Assembly: GCF_001436115.1 (NCBI RefSeq)
Contig: NZ_AYZQ01000004.1
Span: 62,001 to 126,000 of the forward strand
DNA length: 64,000 nt
Source of the DNA: Lacticaseibacillus brantae DSM 23927
GTDB lineage: Bacteria > Bacillota > Bacilli > Lactobacillales > Lactobacillaceae
Direction: 5' to 3'
Each line of letters opens with the position of its first letter. Within the stretch, counting starts at the first letter, position 1. The notes under the pieces are model-generated. The model was not told the origin of the DNA and searched no databases. It saw nothing but the letters and a program-made list of their open reading frames with translations. Shown here piece after piece: positions 18,008 to 26,169 of this stretch. The translations under genes were made by a program, and so were the position numbers.

Positions 18008-18543
18008 AGAACCAGATTATGATTGTCGATGGCTATAATGTCATCGGGAATTGGCCAGAGCTCGCTAAACTGAAGGCTGAGGATCACTTTGATGCCGCCC
18101 GGGATCGACTTCTAGATGTGTTGGCCGAGTATCGCAGTTACGAAGATCGACAAATTATTGTGGTCTTCGATGCGATGTATGTACCGGGGATTGGTAAGAA
18201 TTATTCCAAATGGGATTTAACTGTTGTCTTTACCAAAGAAGATGAAACGGCTGATAGTTACATTGAAAAATTGGCCCAGCAACTCAATACCCATTTAAAT
18301 CAGCTGACTGTGGTCACAAGTGACCAGGCTGAACAGTGGACAGTCTTTTCGCGGGGAGCCTTGCGGATTTCGTCACGGGAATTTCTCACCGAAGTTTTGC
18401 GAGCAAGACGCGAATTTGAAGATGCCACCCAAACCTTTGCCCAAGCATTGACGCGCCGTAATGTGCCGTGGGATGCCAGTCAATTGCTCATGCTTGAGAA
18501 GATGCGACGGACCCTAGAGCATCGGCCCAAGGTTGATCGTTAG
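18004..18543 (+). CDS. yacP: NYN-domain ribosome-associated endonuclease (Rae1/YacP)
   Basis: The 179-residue NYN/PIN-like protein begins IMIVDGYNVIGNW, with the conserved first Asp, and has DAMYVPG, ETADSYIEKLA and VVTSDQAEQ, the other acidic positions of the fold. In Bacillus the orthologue Rae1 cuts mRNA in the ribosomal A site. It is the last gene of cysS-mrnC-rlmB-yacP and starts with an ATGA overlap on the rlmB stop. Confidence 0.9.
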   Translation: MKNQIMIVDGYNVIGNWPELAKLKAEDHFDAARDRLLDVLAEYRSYEDRQIIVVFDAMYVPGIGKNYSKWDLTVVFTKEDETADSYIEKLAQQLNTHLNQLTVVTSDQAEQWTVFSRGALRISSREFLTEVLRARREFEDATQTFAQALTRRNVPWDASQLLMLEKMRRTLEHRPKVDR

Positions 18544-18602
18544 TCTCAGCCGTTGCGGCTTGGAATGCTTGAGAGTGACGCTTTTAACACAAAATATTTC
18601 GT

Positions 18603-18648
18603 AAGCCATTGGCGTTGGAATTATCACTTCCAAGCTGATGGCTTTTTT
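18603..18648 (+). terminator. Intrinsic terminator before the sigma factor gene
   Basis: AAGCCAT...ATGGCTT outer arms and TTGGAA/TTCCAA inner arms, with a T-run. A short GTATCG/CGATAC dyad (18654-18670) follows. Confidence 0.75.
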
Positions 18649-18751
18649 GTGTCGTATCGCGGCTCGATACATTAGTACAGGCGTTCGCTAGTTAAATCGT
18701 TGGCTGACTTTTACACTGAGCTCATTCCTATCGCTTTGCCAGGAGGAAGAA

Positions 18752-19285
18752 ATGGAACAATTGCTGCATGATTTAATCCGCCAGGCCGCGAATGATTCAA
18801 CCGCTTTTGACAACCTCTTCACCAAGTATCTACCTCTCGTTCGGACCGTCATCCGGACCTATCATCTGCGTGAATTTGACCGGGATGATTGGTTGCAAGA
18901 ATCCAGAATTGCCATGCTCAAGGCTGCCCAGCATTTCGATGGCAGCAGCGGCTCGCAATTTGGCGCCTATTATCGGATGGTACTGCTCTCACACATTCGT
19001 TCATTATTACGCCGCCACTACGCGCAAAAGCGAGCAGCCGATGCTCAGAGCTTCCTGATTGAGCAAATCGCCCTCGAACGTCTTTTGCCCGGTGGTCGGC
19101 TTGATGTGGCCGAAGAACAATTCTTAATGCGCGTGGAATTGCCCCAGTTCTACCAGCAATTATCGACGATTGAGCAAACCATTTTGTTGCGGTTGATGCA
19201 AGAATCGAGTGGGACTTTCACGGCCAAAGAACAACGCCTGATTCGCCAAATTCGCCAAAAGCTGATTCGCTTCACTTCGCAGTGA
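18752..19285 (+). CDS. SigH/ComX-type RNA polymerase sigma factor
   Basis: The 177-residue protein has a sigma region 2 at about residues 20-95 (FTKYLPLVRTVIRTYHL, DRDDWLQESRIAMLKAAQHFD, FGAYYRMVLLSHIRSLLRRHY). The rest (EQTILLRLMQESSGTFTAKE...IRQIRQKL) resembles a short, degenerate region 4. Position after yacP and before rpmG-secE-nusG is that of sigH in Firmicutes. In lactobacilli this gene is the competence-type alternative sigma factor; its target promoters are not visible here. ATG follows AGGAGG. Confidence 0.85.
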   Translation: MEQLLHDLIRQAANDSTAFDNLFTKYLPLVRTVIRTYHLREFDRDDWLQESRIAMLKAAQHFDGSSGSQFGAYYRMVLLSHIRSLLRRHYAQKRAADAQSFLIEQIALERLLPGGRLDVAEEQFLMRVELPQFYQQLSTIEQTILLRLMQESSGTFTAKEQRLIRQIRQKLIRFTSQ

Positions 19286-19297
19286 GTCGGAGGGCTA

Positions 19298-19306
19298 TGC
19301 TATACT
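19298..19306 (+). promoter_or_regulatory. Extended -10 promoter for the fluC pair
   Basis: TGCTATACT at 19298-19306, 24 bases before the first fluC start. I see no fluoride riboswitch in this short gap. Confidence 0.45.
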
Positions 19307-19329
19307 AGGTCGGAAATGAGGTGGGCGCT

Positions 19330-19731
19330 ATGCGGTATCGCCAATTTAAAGCACCATTGGCAAGTCTCTTGGCTGTAGCCGGATTTGGTGCACTGGGTGG
19401 CAGTCTCCGTTATGCCATTGGCTTATTGATTAACGGGCCTGCAGCCACTTTGGTTGTGAACTTGGTCGGCAGCTTTTGCTTGGCTTTAATCACTTATTGG
19501 CTGGGGCCAATGAGTGATCTGCCCGATTGGGCAATCACCGGCTTAGGTACCGGATTGATTGGGGCTTTCACGACTTTTTCGACGTTTAGCTTGGATAGTC
19601 TTCACTTACTTACACGGTCCATGTGGTTGGGTTTGGCTTATATGATGGTCAGTTTGGCTGGTGGGTTCTTGTTGGCTGGATTAGGGTATTTGACAGCTCA
19701 ACATATGAAAGGCGGCCATCATTATGATTGA
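19330..19731 (+). CDS. crcB: Fluoride ion channel FluC/CrcB, first subunit
   Basis: The 133-residue four-helix protein belongs to the CrcB/Fluc family, which exports toxic fluoride. Signature segments are GGSLRYAIG, the VNLVGSF helix with its conserved Asn, and TGLIGAFTTFSTFSLD, which forms the phenylalanine track. ATG 19330 is placed eight bases after GAGG; an in-frame GTG at 19321 lies too close to that site. It overlaps the second fluC by eight bases; Fluc channels of this type often act as heterodimers of two such genes. Confidence 0.9.
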   Translation: MRYRQFKAPLASLLAVAGFGALGGSLRYAIGLLINGPAATLVVNLVGSFCLALITYWLGPMSDLPDWAITGLGTGLIGAFTTFSTFSLDSLHLLTRSMWLGLAYMMVSLAGGFLLAGLGYLTAQHMKGGHHYD

Positions 19732-20080
19732 ATTTGGAATGGTCGCTGGCGGGGCAGCAGTTGGGGCTGTGGCCCGGTATGTACTGACGCAAGTGGGACG
19801 AATGTATCAGAACCGATTGCCTTGGGCGACCTTTGGCATTAATATTAGTGGCTCGTTTGTGATTGGCTTGCTAGCTGGTCTACAGTTGCCCCAGTTATTG
19901 GGGCTGCTGCTAATGACAGGCTTTTGTGGTGGCTATACCACCTTCTCAACTTACAATACTGAATTAGTCATTTTGCTACGTGATCGTCAGATCGTGGCGG
20001 CTTTGACGTATTTCTTTGGCAGTGTGGTCAGTGGACTGATTGCAGTCAGCCTGGGCTTATGTTTGGGAAATTACCTGTAA
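19724..20080 (+). CDS. crcB: Fluoride ion channel FluC/CrcB, second subunit
   Basis: The 118-residue partner shows the same signatures: AVARYVLTQVG, INISGSFVIGL and GFCGGYTTFSTYNTE. It starts inside the end of the first fluC gene, which indicates translational coupling and a one-to-one complex. Both copies look intact in the Phe-track and the Asn helix. Confidence 0.9.
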   Translation: MIEFGMVAGGAAVGAVARYVLTQVGRMYQNRLPWATFGINISGSFVIGLLAGLQLPQLLGLLLMTGFCGGYTTFSTYNTELVILLRDRQIVAALTYFFGSVVSGLIAVSLGLCLGNYL

Positions 20081-20121
20081 GCGTGTACACTAGAATTATT
20101 CAATGAGGGAGGTTCATTAAT

Positions 20122-20826
20122 ATGCAATATGAATTACAGGGCAGCAGTACATTTCCGATTGCGGTTTTGAAACTTGGGACCAGCCAACAAGTCCAAATCG
20201 AATCTGGCGCGATGATTTATCACAACGGTAATATCAAATTGGAAGGCAAGATGAATAGCAATGGCAAAGGCGGCCTTGGCGGGTTAATGAGCGCGATTGG
20301 CCGTAGTGTTACTTCTGGCGAGTCATTCTTCATCACGACAGCCTCTGGGACCGCTGATGATGGTGAGCTGGCCATTGCCCCCGGCAATCCTGGTCGCATT
20401 GAGGAATTAACCATTGATGCAGATCATCAGTGGCGTTTAAATACTGGTGCGTTTCTCGCCGCTGACAGCACGGCTAGTTACAACATGATCCGGCAAAAAA
20501 CTAGCGGCGCCCTGTTTGGTGGTACCGGCGGATTCTTCATTATGGAGAGCCAGGGCACTGGCACAATGTTAGTCAGTGCTTTTGGGGATTTGATCCCGCT
20601 TGACTTAGATGGCAGTCATGATTTCGTCATTGATAATAATCATGTCGTTGCTTGGAGTTCAGCACTTGATTATGACATCGAACCTGCAAGTGGCATGCTG
20701 GGCTTTACGACCGGCGAAGGCTTGGTCACCCGTTTTCACGGCGTTGGTCGGGTGTATATCCAGACTCGAAATATCGAAGCCTTGGCTAACATGGTTAAGC
20801 CATTCATGCCAACAAGTAATAACTAA
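20122..20826 (+). CDS. AIM24/TIGR00266-family protein
   Basis: The 234-residue glycine-rich beta protein matches the TIGR00266/AIM24 family: it begins MQYELQGSSTFPIAVLKL, continues VQIESGAMIYHNGNI, and has the GESFF and GTGTMLVSAFG segments and the C-terminal RVYIQTRN. The function of the family is not established; mitochondrial Aim24 is linked to membrane organisation. ATG follows GAGGGAGG. A GTGTACAC palindrome lies upstream at 20083-20090. Confidence 0.8.
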   Translation: MQYELQGSSTFPIAVLKLGTSQQVQIESGAMIYHNGNIKLEGKMNSNGKGGLGGLMSAIGRSVTSGESFFITTASGTADDGELAIAPGNPGRIEELTIDADHQWRLNTGAFLAADSTASYNMIRQKTSGALFGGTGGFFIMESQGTGTMLVSAFGDLIPLDLDGSHDFVIDNNHVVAWSSALDYDIEPASGMLGFTTGEGLVTRFHGVGRVYIQTRNIEALANMVKPFMPTSNN

Positions 20827-20840
20827 TCCTCTCGATTGCA

Positions 20841-20897
20841 AAAAAACAGAGCGGTCATGTTCCTTCCTACGGGGAGGGTCATGGTCGCTCTGTTTTT
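20841..20897. terminator. Bidirectional terminator between the AIM24 gene and dmkB
   Basis: AAAAACAGAGCG and CGCTCTGTTTTT outer arms with an inner CCT/AGG pairing between convergent genes; the right arm touches the dmkB stop. Confidence 0.8.
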
Positions 20898-21870
20898 ACA
20901 TTGTGCGTTGTAATAACTGTTTGGTTAATTGAATCAGTGTCGCGCGCGCTGGCTTATCAGGTAGCTTTTGCAGAGCCTTCAAGGCTTTGTCTGTGTAGGC
21001 CTGTGCCAAGTCATGAGCACGCGCCACACCATTGACTGCCGACACGCGGGCCACAACAGTCGCTACGTCCTCATCAGTCATAGCGGTTTGTTTGCCTAAG
21101 AGTGACTTGATAGCGGGGTCTGCATGCATGGCCAGAATCAACGGGGCTGAATAAACGCCTTGTTTCATGTCTTCATGCACCGGCTTGCCAAAATCAGCTT
21201 CTGAACTCGTATAGTCCAGAATGTCATCCATCAATTGAAAGGCAATACCGATGTTTAAGCCAATGTCTTCAGCCTTTTTCGCAAAAAACGTACTGGCGTT
21301 ACTTTCATACGCGCCGATGAAACAACTGAGGGCAAACAACTGCCCAGTTTTCCCTGAGACTTGATGCAAATATTGATCCATGGTCATGTCCAAATCATAA
21401 CGGCGGGCCATTTGAGCGAGTTCGCCGTTCAAAATACGTTCCATGCTCTGCCCATCTTGTTGGACGCTGCGCAAAGAACTGGCGTAATTGGACAATAACT
21501 TAAAGCAAACGACAAACAAGTAATCACCAGCATACACTGCTGTGGCCCGATCAAATTCGGCTTGGATCGATGGTAGCCCGCGTCTGACGGGGGAGTCATC
21601 GATAATGTCGTCATGGATGAGTGTAGCGGTATGTAAGGTTTCGACCGCGGCGGCTAGAGCAATCATTTTCTGGCGATCAGTCTCTTGAAATTCTGAGAAC
21701 AGCAGGCAGTACGCCGGTCGCAGTAGTTTGCCGCCAGCATTAATCATTTTAATGATGGCGTTTTTGACGGGAACGTTGTCAGTCTGAATGGTGGACTCAA
21801 TCAGTGACAACGTGGCTTCTAGTTCATTTTGGATGTCTGGATAAGTCCGCCACATGGGGTGAATTGCCAT
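20896..21870 (-). CDS. dmkB: Polyprenyl diphosphate synthase of the EET locus (DmkB)
   Basis: The 324-residue trans-prenyl synthase has the two Asp-rich motifs DDIIDD and DDILD, plus GGKLLRPA and the GKTGQLFALSC helix. It would make the isoprenoid tail of the demethylmenaquinone used in extracellular electron transfer, in line with DmkB of Listeria. The start is ATG 21870, eight bases after AAAGGAGG. Upstream in-frame codons lie inside eetB, which it overlaps by 47 bases. It is last in the eetA-eetB-dmkB group. Confidence 0.87.
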   Translation of the reverse strand: MAIHPMWRTYPDIQNELEATLSLIESTIQTDNVPVKNAIIKMINAGGKLLRPAYCLLFSEFQETDRQKMIALAAAVETLHTATLIHDDIIDDSPVRRGLPSIQAEFDRATAVYAGDYLFVVCFKLLSNYASSLRSVQQDGQSMERILNGELAQMARRYDLDMTMDQYLHQVSGKTGQLFALSCFIGAYESNASTFFAKKAEDIGLNIGIAFQLMDDILDYTSSEADFGKPVHEDMKQGVYSAPLILAMHADPAIKSLLGKQTAMTDEDVATVVARVSAVNGVARAHDLAQAYTDKALKALQKLPDKPARATLIQLTKQLLQRTM

Positions 21871-22420
21871 AGTGACCTCCTTTGTGTTTATCGGCGTAGC
21901 GCAACCGGCTGAGGGTATCAACGTGTTCAAAAAGAAAGTTTGCTGCTATCCCAACGGCAATCCCTGACAGAATACCCATGAAGGCCAAGACGGGGAGATA
22001 CAACATCACCGTCCAACTCTGGGCAATCAAGCTGGCCACAATTAATTGGCCTACATTATGGAGAATCCCACCAGCAGCGGAAATACCAATCATGCTGACA
22101 CGTTTTTCGCCAAGTTGCATGATGAGGAGCATCCCCAACCAACTGAGGCTCGCGCCGGCTGAGCTGTACAGAAAAGTGGAAAGCGTCCCACCCAATAAAG
22201 TGGTAATCAGTAAACGTAAAACCATCAGAAAGAAACTGTCAGAAACAGACATCGTAAACAAGGAGACAATGGTGATGAGATTAGCCAGGCCGAGTTTGGC
22301 ACCAGGCGCGAAAGCAAACGGGAACGGGATCATCCGTTCCAACAGACCAATAATGACACCTTGAGCGCAAAGCAGCGCAATATAAATATATTGGCGAGTC
22401 CGACTTTGTTGGGCGTTCAT
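21824..22420 (-). CDS. eetB: EetB: Gx-transporter-like membrane protein of the EET locus
   Basis: The 198-residue protein has about five or six hydrophobic helices and matches the Gx transporter/heptaprenyl synthase component I family (IGLLERMIPFPFAFAPGAKLGLANLITIV). In Listeria the orthologue EetB is needed for electron transfer to the extracellular flavoprotein, but its exact chemistry is not known. Its ATG overlaps the eetA stop (ATGA), so the two are translationally coupled. Its C-terminal 15 codons overlap dmkB. Confidence 0.87.
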   Translation of the reverse strand: MNAQQSRTRQYIYIALLCAQGVIIGLLERMIPFPFAFAPGAKLGLANLITIVSLFTMSVSDSFFLMVLRLLITTLLGGTLSTFLYSSAGASLSWLGMLLIMQLGEKRVSMIGISAAGGILHNVGQLIVASLIAQSWTVMLYLPVLAFMGILSGIAVGIAANFLFEHVDTLSRLRYADKHKGGHYGNSPHVADLSRHPK

Positions 22421-22851
22421 TCTGTCACTAGCCCCCCATCATCTGGTTTGTTGGTTGAAGATTTAATTTCAACCAAAAGTTTATGCGGCAGGCAAACAAT
22501 TGTTTCGCCAGCCTTACTAATCTGACCGCGCCGAACACAGACTTGGTCAGGACAGTTGGCTTCAGAGATTGCAATTTTGTTATCCGTGACTTCAATCACA
22601 TTCCAGTCGTCACCATCGTTATAGCGATAGGTAGTTTTACCTTCGTGATTGGTGAGCTGGACCTTGTAGACTTGCTTACCATCATGGGTGACGTATGCGG
22701 TCAGAATGTTTTGTGGTTGGACGTTTTGCTGGTGCTCATGGTAGGCGAAAATCCCATAGGGAATAAAGGCGCCAATCAGCAATAGGCCCACGATAATCCA
22801 GTCAAACGGCCGAATCATTTTTAAATAGCGTTTAAATTCTGAATTTTTCAA
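22417..22851 (-). CDS. eetA: EetA: NusG domain II-like membrane-anchored protein of the EET locus
   Basis: The 144-residue protein has one membrane helix near residues 16-34 (DWIIVGLLLIGAFIPYGIF) and an external domain of the NusG-domain-II type found in EetA. CPDQVCVRRGQISKAGETIVCLPHKLLVEI is the family hallmark with three Cys. In the described system EetA works with EetB and Ndh2 to pass electrons from quinol to PplA. The start is TTG 22851, after AGGAG. A terminator between ndh2 and this gene suggests lower or separate expression. Confidence 0.87.
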   Translation of the reverse strand: MKNSEFKRYLKMIRPFDWIIVGLLLIGAFIPYGIFAYHEHQQNVQPQNILTAYVTHDGKQVYKVQLTNHEGKTTYRYNDGDDWNVIEVTDNKIAISEANCPDQVCVRRGQISKAGETIVCLPHKLLVEIKSSTNKPDDGGLVTE

Positions 22852-22872
22852 AGGTATCGACTCCTGTGACCT

Positions 22873-22904
22873 AAAAAGAGTTCTGGAGCAATTCTCCAGA
22901 ACTC
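22873..22904 (-). terminator. Intrinsic terminator between ndh2 and eetA
   Basis: On the minus strand GAGTTCTGGAG, an AATTG loop, CTCCAGAACTC, then TTTTT (plus-strand arms 22878-22888 and 22894-22904). An 11-bp perfect stem with a U-run should strongly reduce read-through from ndh2 into eetA-eetB-dmkB. Confidence 0.82.
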
Positions 22905-22920
22905 CATTGCGACAATGAGT

Positions 22921-24816
22921 CTATTTTACCACATCGCTACCGTACAGCGACTTCGGTGTGCCATAGCGCCACTTGCCGAAAGTCTTTTGCAGATAAGGGA
23001 CAACCCACTTATCTAACCCAAAGGCGCGGCCAGAACCGTTCATGCAGGCAATTGCCATTGGAATCATCCAAATGTTAACCCAGTAGAACATCCCAGACAG
23101 GCAGAACGTTGCAATCAGCGCAACAGTTGCGGCAGAGGATAACCAAGTGAACAAACCAGCGATGAGGGCGAGACCAACGAGAATTTCGATAATGGTCATC
23201 GTCTTTTGCATGAATAAAGCAACATCTTGGTTAGGAATCAAAGTCTTGGTAATGTCGTACATCCATTTTGGCATCTGTGAGAAGACTGGCATCGGATCGT
23301 TCCCGTATTCATACGACAGGGAGAAGACAGCCTTGGTGGCAGTCTTCGTGGCTTCAGCACCACTGGCTGCGGTTGTGGCATCGGCCCCAGCAGCACTGGC
23401 ACCACTAGTGGCAGCCGTTTGTAACCAAGCAAATGGTAAGCGTAATTTGTCGGTGAACCAAGAGCCGGAGCCTTGAATCTTTCCCCAACAATCAACGAGC
23501 CACATGGCCCCTAAGAAAAGCCGGGCAGGGATGGTCCACAGTACGTTCCCTTGCCGAGAAATATGACCGCGCATCAAGTTGCGATCGTTCTTGGTCCGGA
23601 AGAATTCATGCATGAAGTATTGGAATAGGTAGTAACCAGAATAAATCTGACAGAAGTAGAGCATGTTGACTAAGTGCTTCATCAACATTGCAAAGAATCC
23701 AGATAGATGCATCCAGCCCATCAGATTGGCAACACCATAGCGCGAGCCTAAGCTGACCATGAAGCCAGAATAGTTTGGCTTGAATTCAACAGATGGCTTG
23801 TTTTCAATCTTGGCTTCAATATTGGACAGGGCTGCTTGGGCTGTCGCTTCAGCACCTTGAACAATTTGTGGTTGGCCTTTACCGGTACCGTCTTCATCAA
23901 CTAAGGAAACATCCCCAACAACGTAAATGTCAGGATCGTCTTGCGATTCCATTTGCTTGTTGACCAGAATCCGGCCGGCCCGTCCTTGCTGGAGACCAAA
24001 CTGGGCAGCTTGATCAGTTGCTTTAACCCCAGCAGTCCAAATCAAGGTGGCCGTTGGGAAGGTGGAACCGTCCTTTAAGTCGACATAAGTGTCATGAACG
24101 CCGACAACGCCGGTACTCTTCATGATGTTGATGCCGCGCTTTTGCATGTAGCGTTCGGCTTTGTCGGCATCTTTACGATCAAGCATGTTCATGATGGTTG
24201 GTGCCATTTCAATCAGATTAAAGGTGATTTCTTCAGGATCAATCTTATTTTCCTTGGCTAATTCATCACGCCAATCACGCAATTCCCCGATGGTTTCAGT
24301 CCCGGTAAAGCCAGAACCAACTACAGCAATGGATAAGAGCGCTTTGCGTAATTCAGGATCATGTTCAGTCGCCCCGCGGCGAATGACGTCTTTGACGTGT
24401 TCCTTCAAACGGATGGCACTTTCCCAGTTGCCCAAGGTGAATCCGTGTTCCTTAACACCAGGGGTGCCAAAGTCGTTGGGTTCAGAACCAATCCCCAGCA
24501 TGACATAATCATAAGGATAAGACCCATGAGCGGTGACAACCTGTTTGTTGACCCGATCAATTGTGGTGACTGTATCCGTGACTAATTTCACGTTCTTCCG
24601 CCGGCCGAAAAGTCGTTGGAGGTCATATTGAATGGCATCTTCTTCAACTCGGTTAGCTGCAATTTCGTGCAGTTCGGTCAAATATGTAAAGTATGAGTGC
24701 CGATCAATTAAAGTGATTTGCACATCAGCATTTCGTTTGAAATGCTTGGCTAAGCGCTTCGTGGCGTAGACACCGGCAAAGCCAGCACCGACGACAACGA
24801 TGTTTTTTGTTGCCAT
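22921..24816 (-). CDS. ndh2: Type II NADH dehydrogenase of the EET locus (Ndh2)
   Basis: The 631-residue protein has an N-terminal NDH-2 domain of about 400 residues with two dinucleotide folds: VVVGAGFAGVYATKRL for FAD, and IAVVGSGFTGTETIGEL for NADH. A C-terminal extension of over 200 residues follows, with several membrane helices and an Ala/Thr-rich linker. Ordinary NDH-2 is about 400 residues; the extended form is typical of EET loci. It would oxidise NADH and reduce demethylmenaquinone at the membrane. The ATG at 24816 follows AAGGAG; three upstream in-frame codons lack support. A good promoter lies at 24873-24902. Confidence 0.92.
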   Translation of the reverse strand: MATKNIVVVGAGFAGVYATKRLAKHFKRNADVQITLIDRHSYFTYLTELHEIAANRVEEDAIQYDLQRLFGRRKNVKLVTDTVTTIDRVNKQVVTAHGSYPYDYVMLGIGSEPNDFGTPGVKEHGFTLGNWESAIRLKEHVKDVIRRGATEHDPELRKALLSIAVVGSGFTGTETIGELRDWRDELAKENKIDPEEITFNLIEMAPTIMNMLDRKDADKAERYMQKRGINIMKSTGVVGVHDTYVDLKDGSTFPTATLIWTAGVKATDQAAQFGLQQGRAGRILVNKQMESQDDPDIYVVGDVSLVDEDGTGKGQPQIVQGAEATAQAALSNIEAKIENKPSVEFKPNYSGFMVSLGSRYGVANLMGWMHLSGFFAMLMKHLVNMLYFCQIYSGYYLFQYFMHEFFRTKNDRNLMRGHISRQGNVLWTIPARLFLGAMWLVDCWGKIQGSGSWFTDKLRLPFAWLQTAATSGASAAGADATTAASGAEATKTATKAVFSLSYEYGNDPMPVFSQMPKWMYDITKTLIPNQDVALFMQKTMTIIEILVGLALIAGLFTWLSSAATVALIATFCLSGMFYWVNIWMIPMAIACMNGSGRAFGLDKWVVPYLQKTFGKWRYGTPKSLYGSDVVK

Positions 24817-24825
24817 GAATAACAC

Positions 24826-25098
24826 TCCTTATTATGAAAAAGTCAAAATAAATGCATGATATTTCCTACCTGATTATACGCTGAAGAAAACGGTTTTGTC
24901 CATCTTTTCACGAATTCGGTTGAAGGTGCGTAAAATCACACAATTCAGTGATATAAGGCGTGTATTCGGTTTCTCAAAATGAGAAAGTGTTAACAAACTG
25001 TGAATAAATTGTTGATTTTTGCACATGGCTTCGTTAAACTCTAATTGTGTGAAAGATGACACAAACACCAAATTTTATATAACAAAGGGGTTTTTCTG
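24826..25098. promoter_or_regulatory. Divergent ndh2/pplA control region with three dyads
   Basis: The 270-bp gap holds a minus-strand promoter (TGGACA, 18, TATAAT; 24873-24902) for ndh2 and a plus-strand promoter (TTGATT 25012-25017, 17, TAAACT 25035-25040) for pplA. Three dyads are present: ATCAC-N8-GTGAT (24935-24952), TTTCTCA-AAA-TGAGAAA (24970-24986), and TTGTGT-N8-ACACAA (25045-25064). The last sits on the predicted pplA start and includes TGTGA-N6-ACACA, one base off a CRP/FNR-type site. No gene is present. Confidence 0.55.
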
Positions 25099-26025
25099 AT
25101 GAAGCTCAGCAAAACAATTACTAGTATTTCATTGATCGCAATGTCAGCACTTGTATTAGCGGCTTGCGGTAACAGTTCAAGCAGCAGTGATTCAAGCAGC
25201 AGCAAGACAACCAGTTCCAAGGTTGAAAAGTCTTCTTCTAGCAAGGCAGCTGAAAGCTCACAAAAGCAAGTTGCTGGTGGCGCATTGAAAGATGGTACAT
25301 ACAAGCTTGAGGAATTAGACTACTCCCACGATTACCGTGTTCAAATGTCAATGACCGTCAAAGACGGCAAGATTAGCGACACGACTTACGACTATGTCAA
25401 TAAAGATGGCAAGAGCAAGACTAAGGATGCCAGCTATGAAAAGACGATGAAGGCAAAGTCTGGCGTTGGCCCAGCTGAATACATTCCTAAGTTGAATGAT
25501 TCATTCAAGAAGAATGGTACGAACGTCAACAGCATTGATGTTGTGACTGGTGCAACCGAATCATCTCAGACATTCAAAAACTATGCCCAACAATTAGTCC
25601 AAGCTGCTCAAGCTGGCAACACTAAGACAATTGAAATTCACAACACCGATAAGATGAAAGATGGCACTTATACCTTAGATGAAAAGAATGCTTCTCACGG
25701 TTATAAGGTGCAATTCTCAATCACTGTCAAAGACGGCAAGATTACTAAGTCAAACTATGACTATGTCGATAAAGACGGCAAACTGAAGTCTAATGACGCC
25801 GCTTATGAAAAGGCAATGAAGGCCAAGAATGGCATTGGCCCTAAGGAATATATCGCTGATTTGAATAAAGAATTAGTGAAGGGTCAACAACCAAACGTTG
25901 CTGCCGTTTCAGGTGCAACCGAAAGCTCAAGTAGCTTTGCCCTCTACGCTGCACAATTAATTAATGCAGCCCAAGCTGGCAATACCGCTAAAATTGAAGT
26001 TGACAACATCGTTTACGGTGAATAG
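25099..26025 (+). CDS. pplA: FMN-carrying lipoprotein PplA of the EET locus
   Basis: The 308-residue lipoprotein has a signal peptide ending in the lipobox LAAC (Cys23), a Ser-rich linker, and two tandem FMN-binding domains of about 110 residues that resemble each other closely (DGTY...V[ND]KDGK...GATESS). In Listeria the PplA domains receive covalent FMN from FmnB and pass electrons to extracellular acceptors. The first flavinylation motif is DVVTGAT with acceptor Thr153. The second reads AAVSGAT with Thr274 and lacks the usual Asp. ATG is eight bases after AAAGGGG. It is divergent from ndh2 and ends at its own terminator. Confidence 0.9.
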   Translation: MKLSKTITSISLIAMSALVLAACGNSSSSSDSSSSKTTSSKVEKSSSSKAAESSQKQVAGGALKDGTYKLEELDYSHDYRVQMSMTVKDGKISDTTYDYVNKDGKSKTKDASYEKTMKAKSGVGPAEYIPKLNDSFKKNGTNVNSIDVVTGATESSQTFKNYAQQLVQAAQAGNTKTIEIHNTDKMKDGTYTLDEKNASHGYKVQFSITVKDGKITKSNYDYVDKDGKLKSNDAAYEKAMKAKNGIGPKEYIADLNKELVKGQQPNVAAVSGATESSSSFALYAAQLINAAQAGNTAKIEVDNIVYGE

Positions 26026-26062
26026 TCACCCGCAGTGATGTCAATCTTGATTTAATCCACTG

Positions 26063-26100
26063 ATCCCCGACATCCATCTGGATGAGCGGGGATTTTCTTT
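26063..26100 (+). terminator. Intrinsic terminator after pplA
   Basis: ATCCCCG...CGGGGAT outer arms, ATCCATCTGGAT inner palindrome, T-rich tail. Confidence 0.75.
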
Positions 26101-26169
26101 GGATAGCGTCAGCCGCGTGTCGAAAAATTTGCTATATTTAAGCTATTAAGACATTAGGAGATAAGATAA

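Noticed and set aside
25045-25064. Rex box on pplA
   Set aside because: The arms TTGTG and CACAA are ten bases apart instead of eight, so it does not match the Rex site.
24874-25071. 65-codon minus-strand frame in the ndh2-pplA gap
   Set aside because: It overlaps both predicted promoters and the dyads, and has no ribosome site or family pattern.
25185-25270. Repeated AGC/TCA codons as a microsatellite
   Set aside because: It encodes the Ser-rich linker of the PplA lipoprotein, a normal feature.
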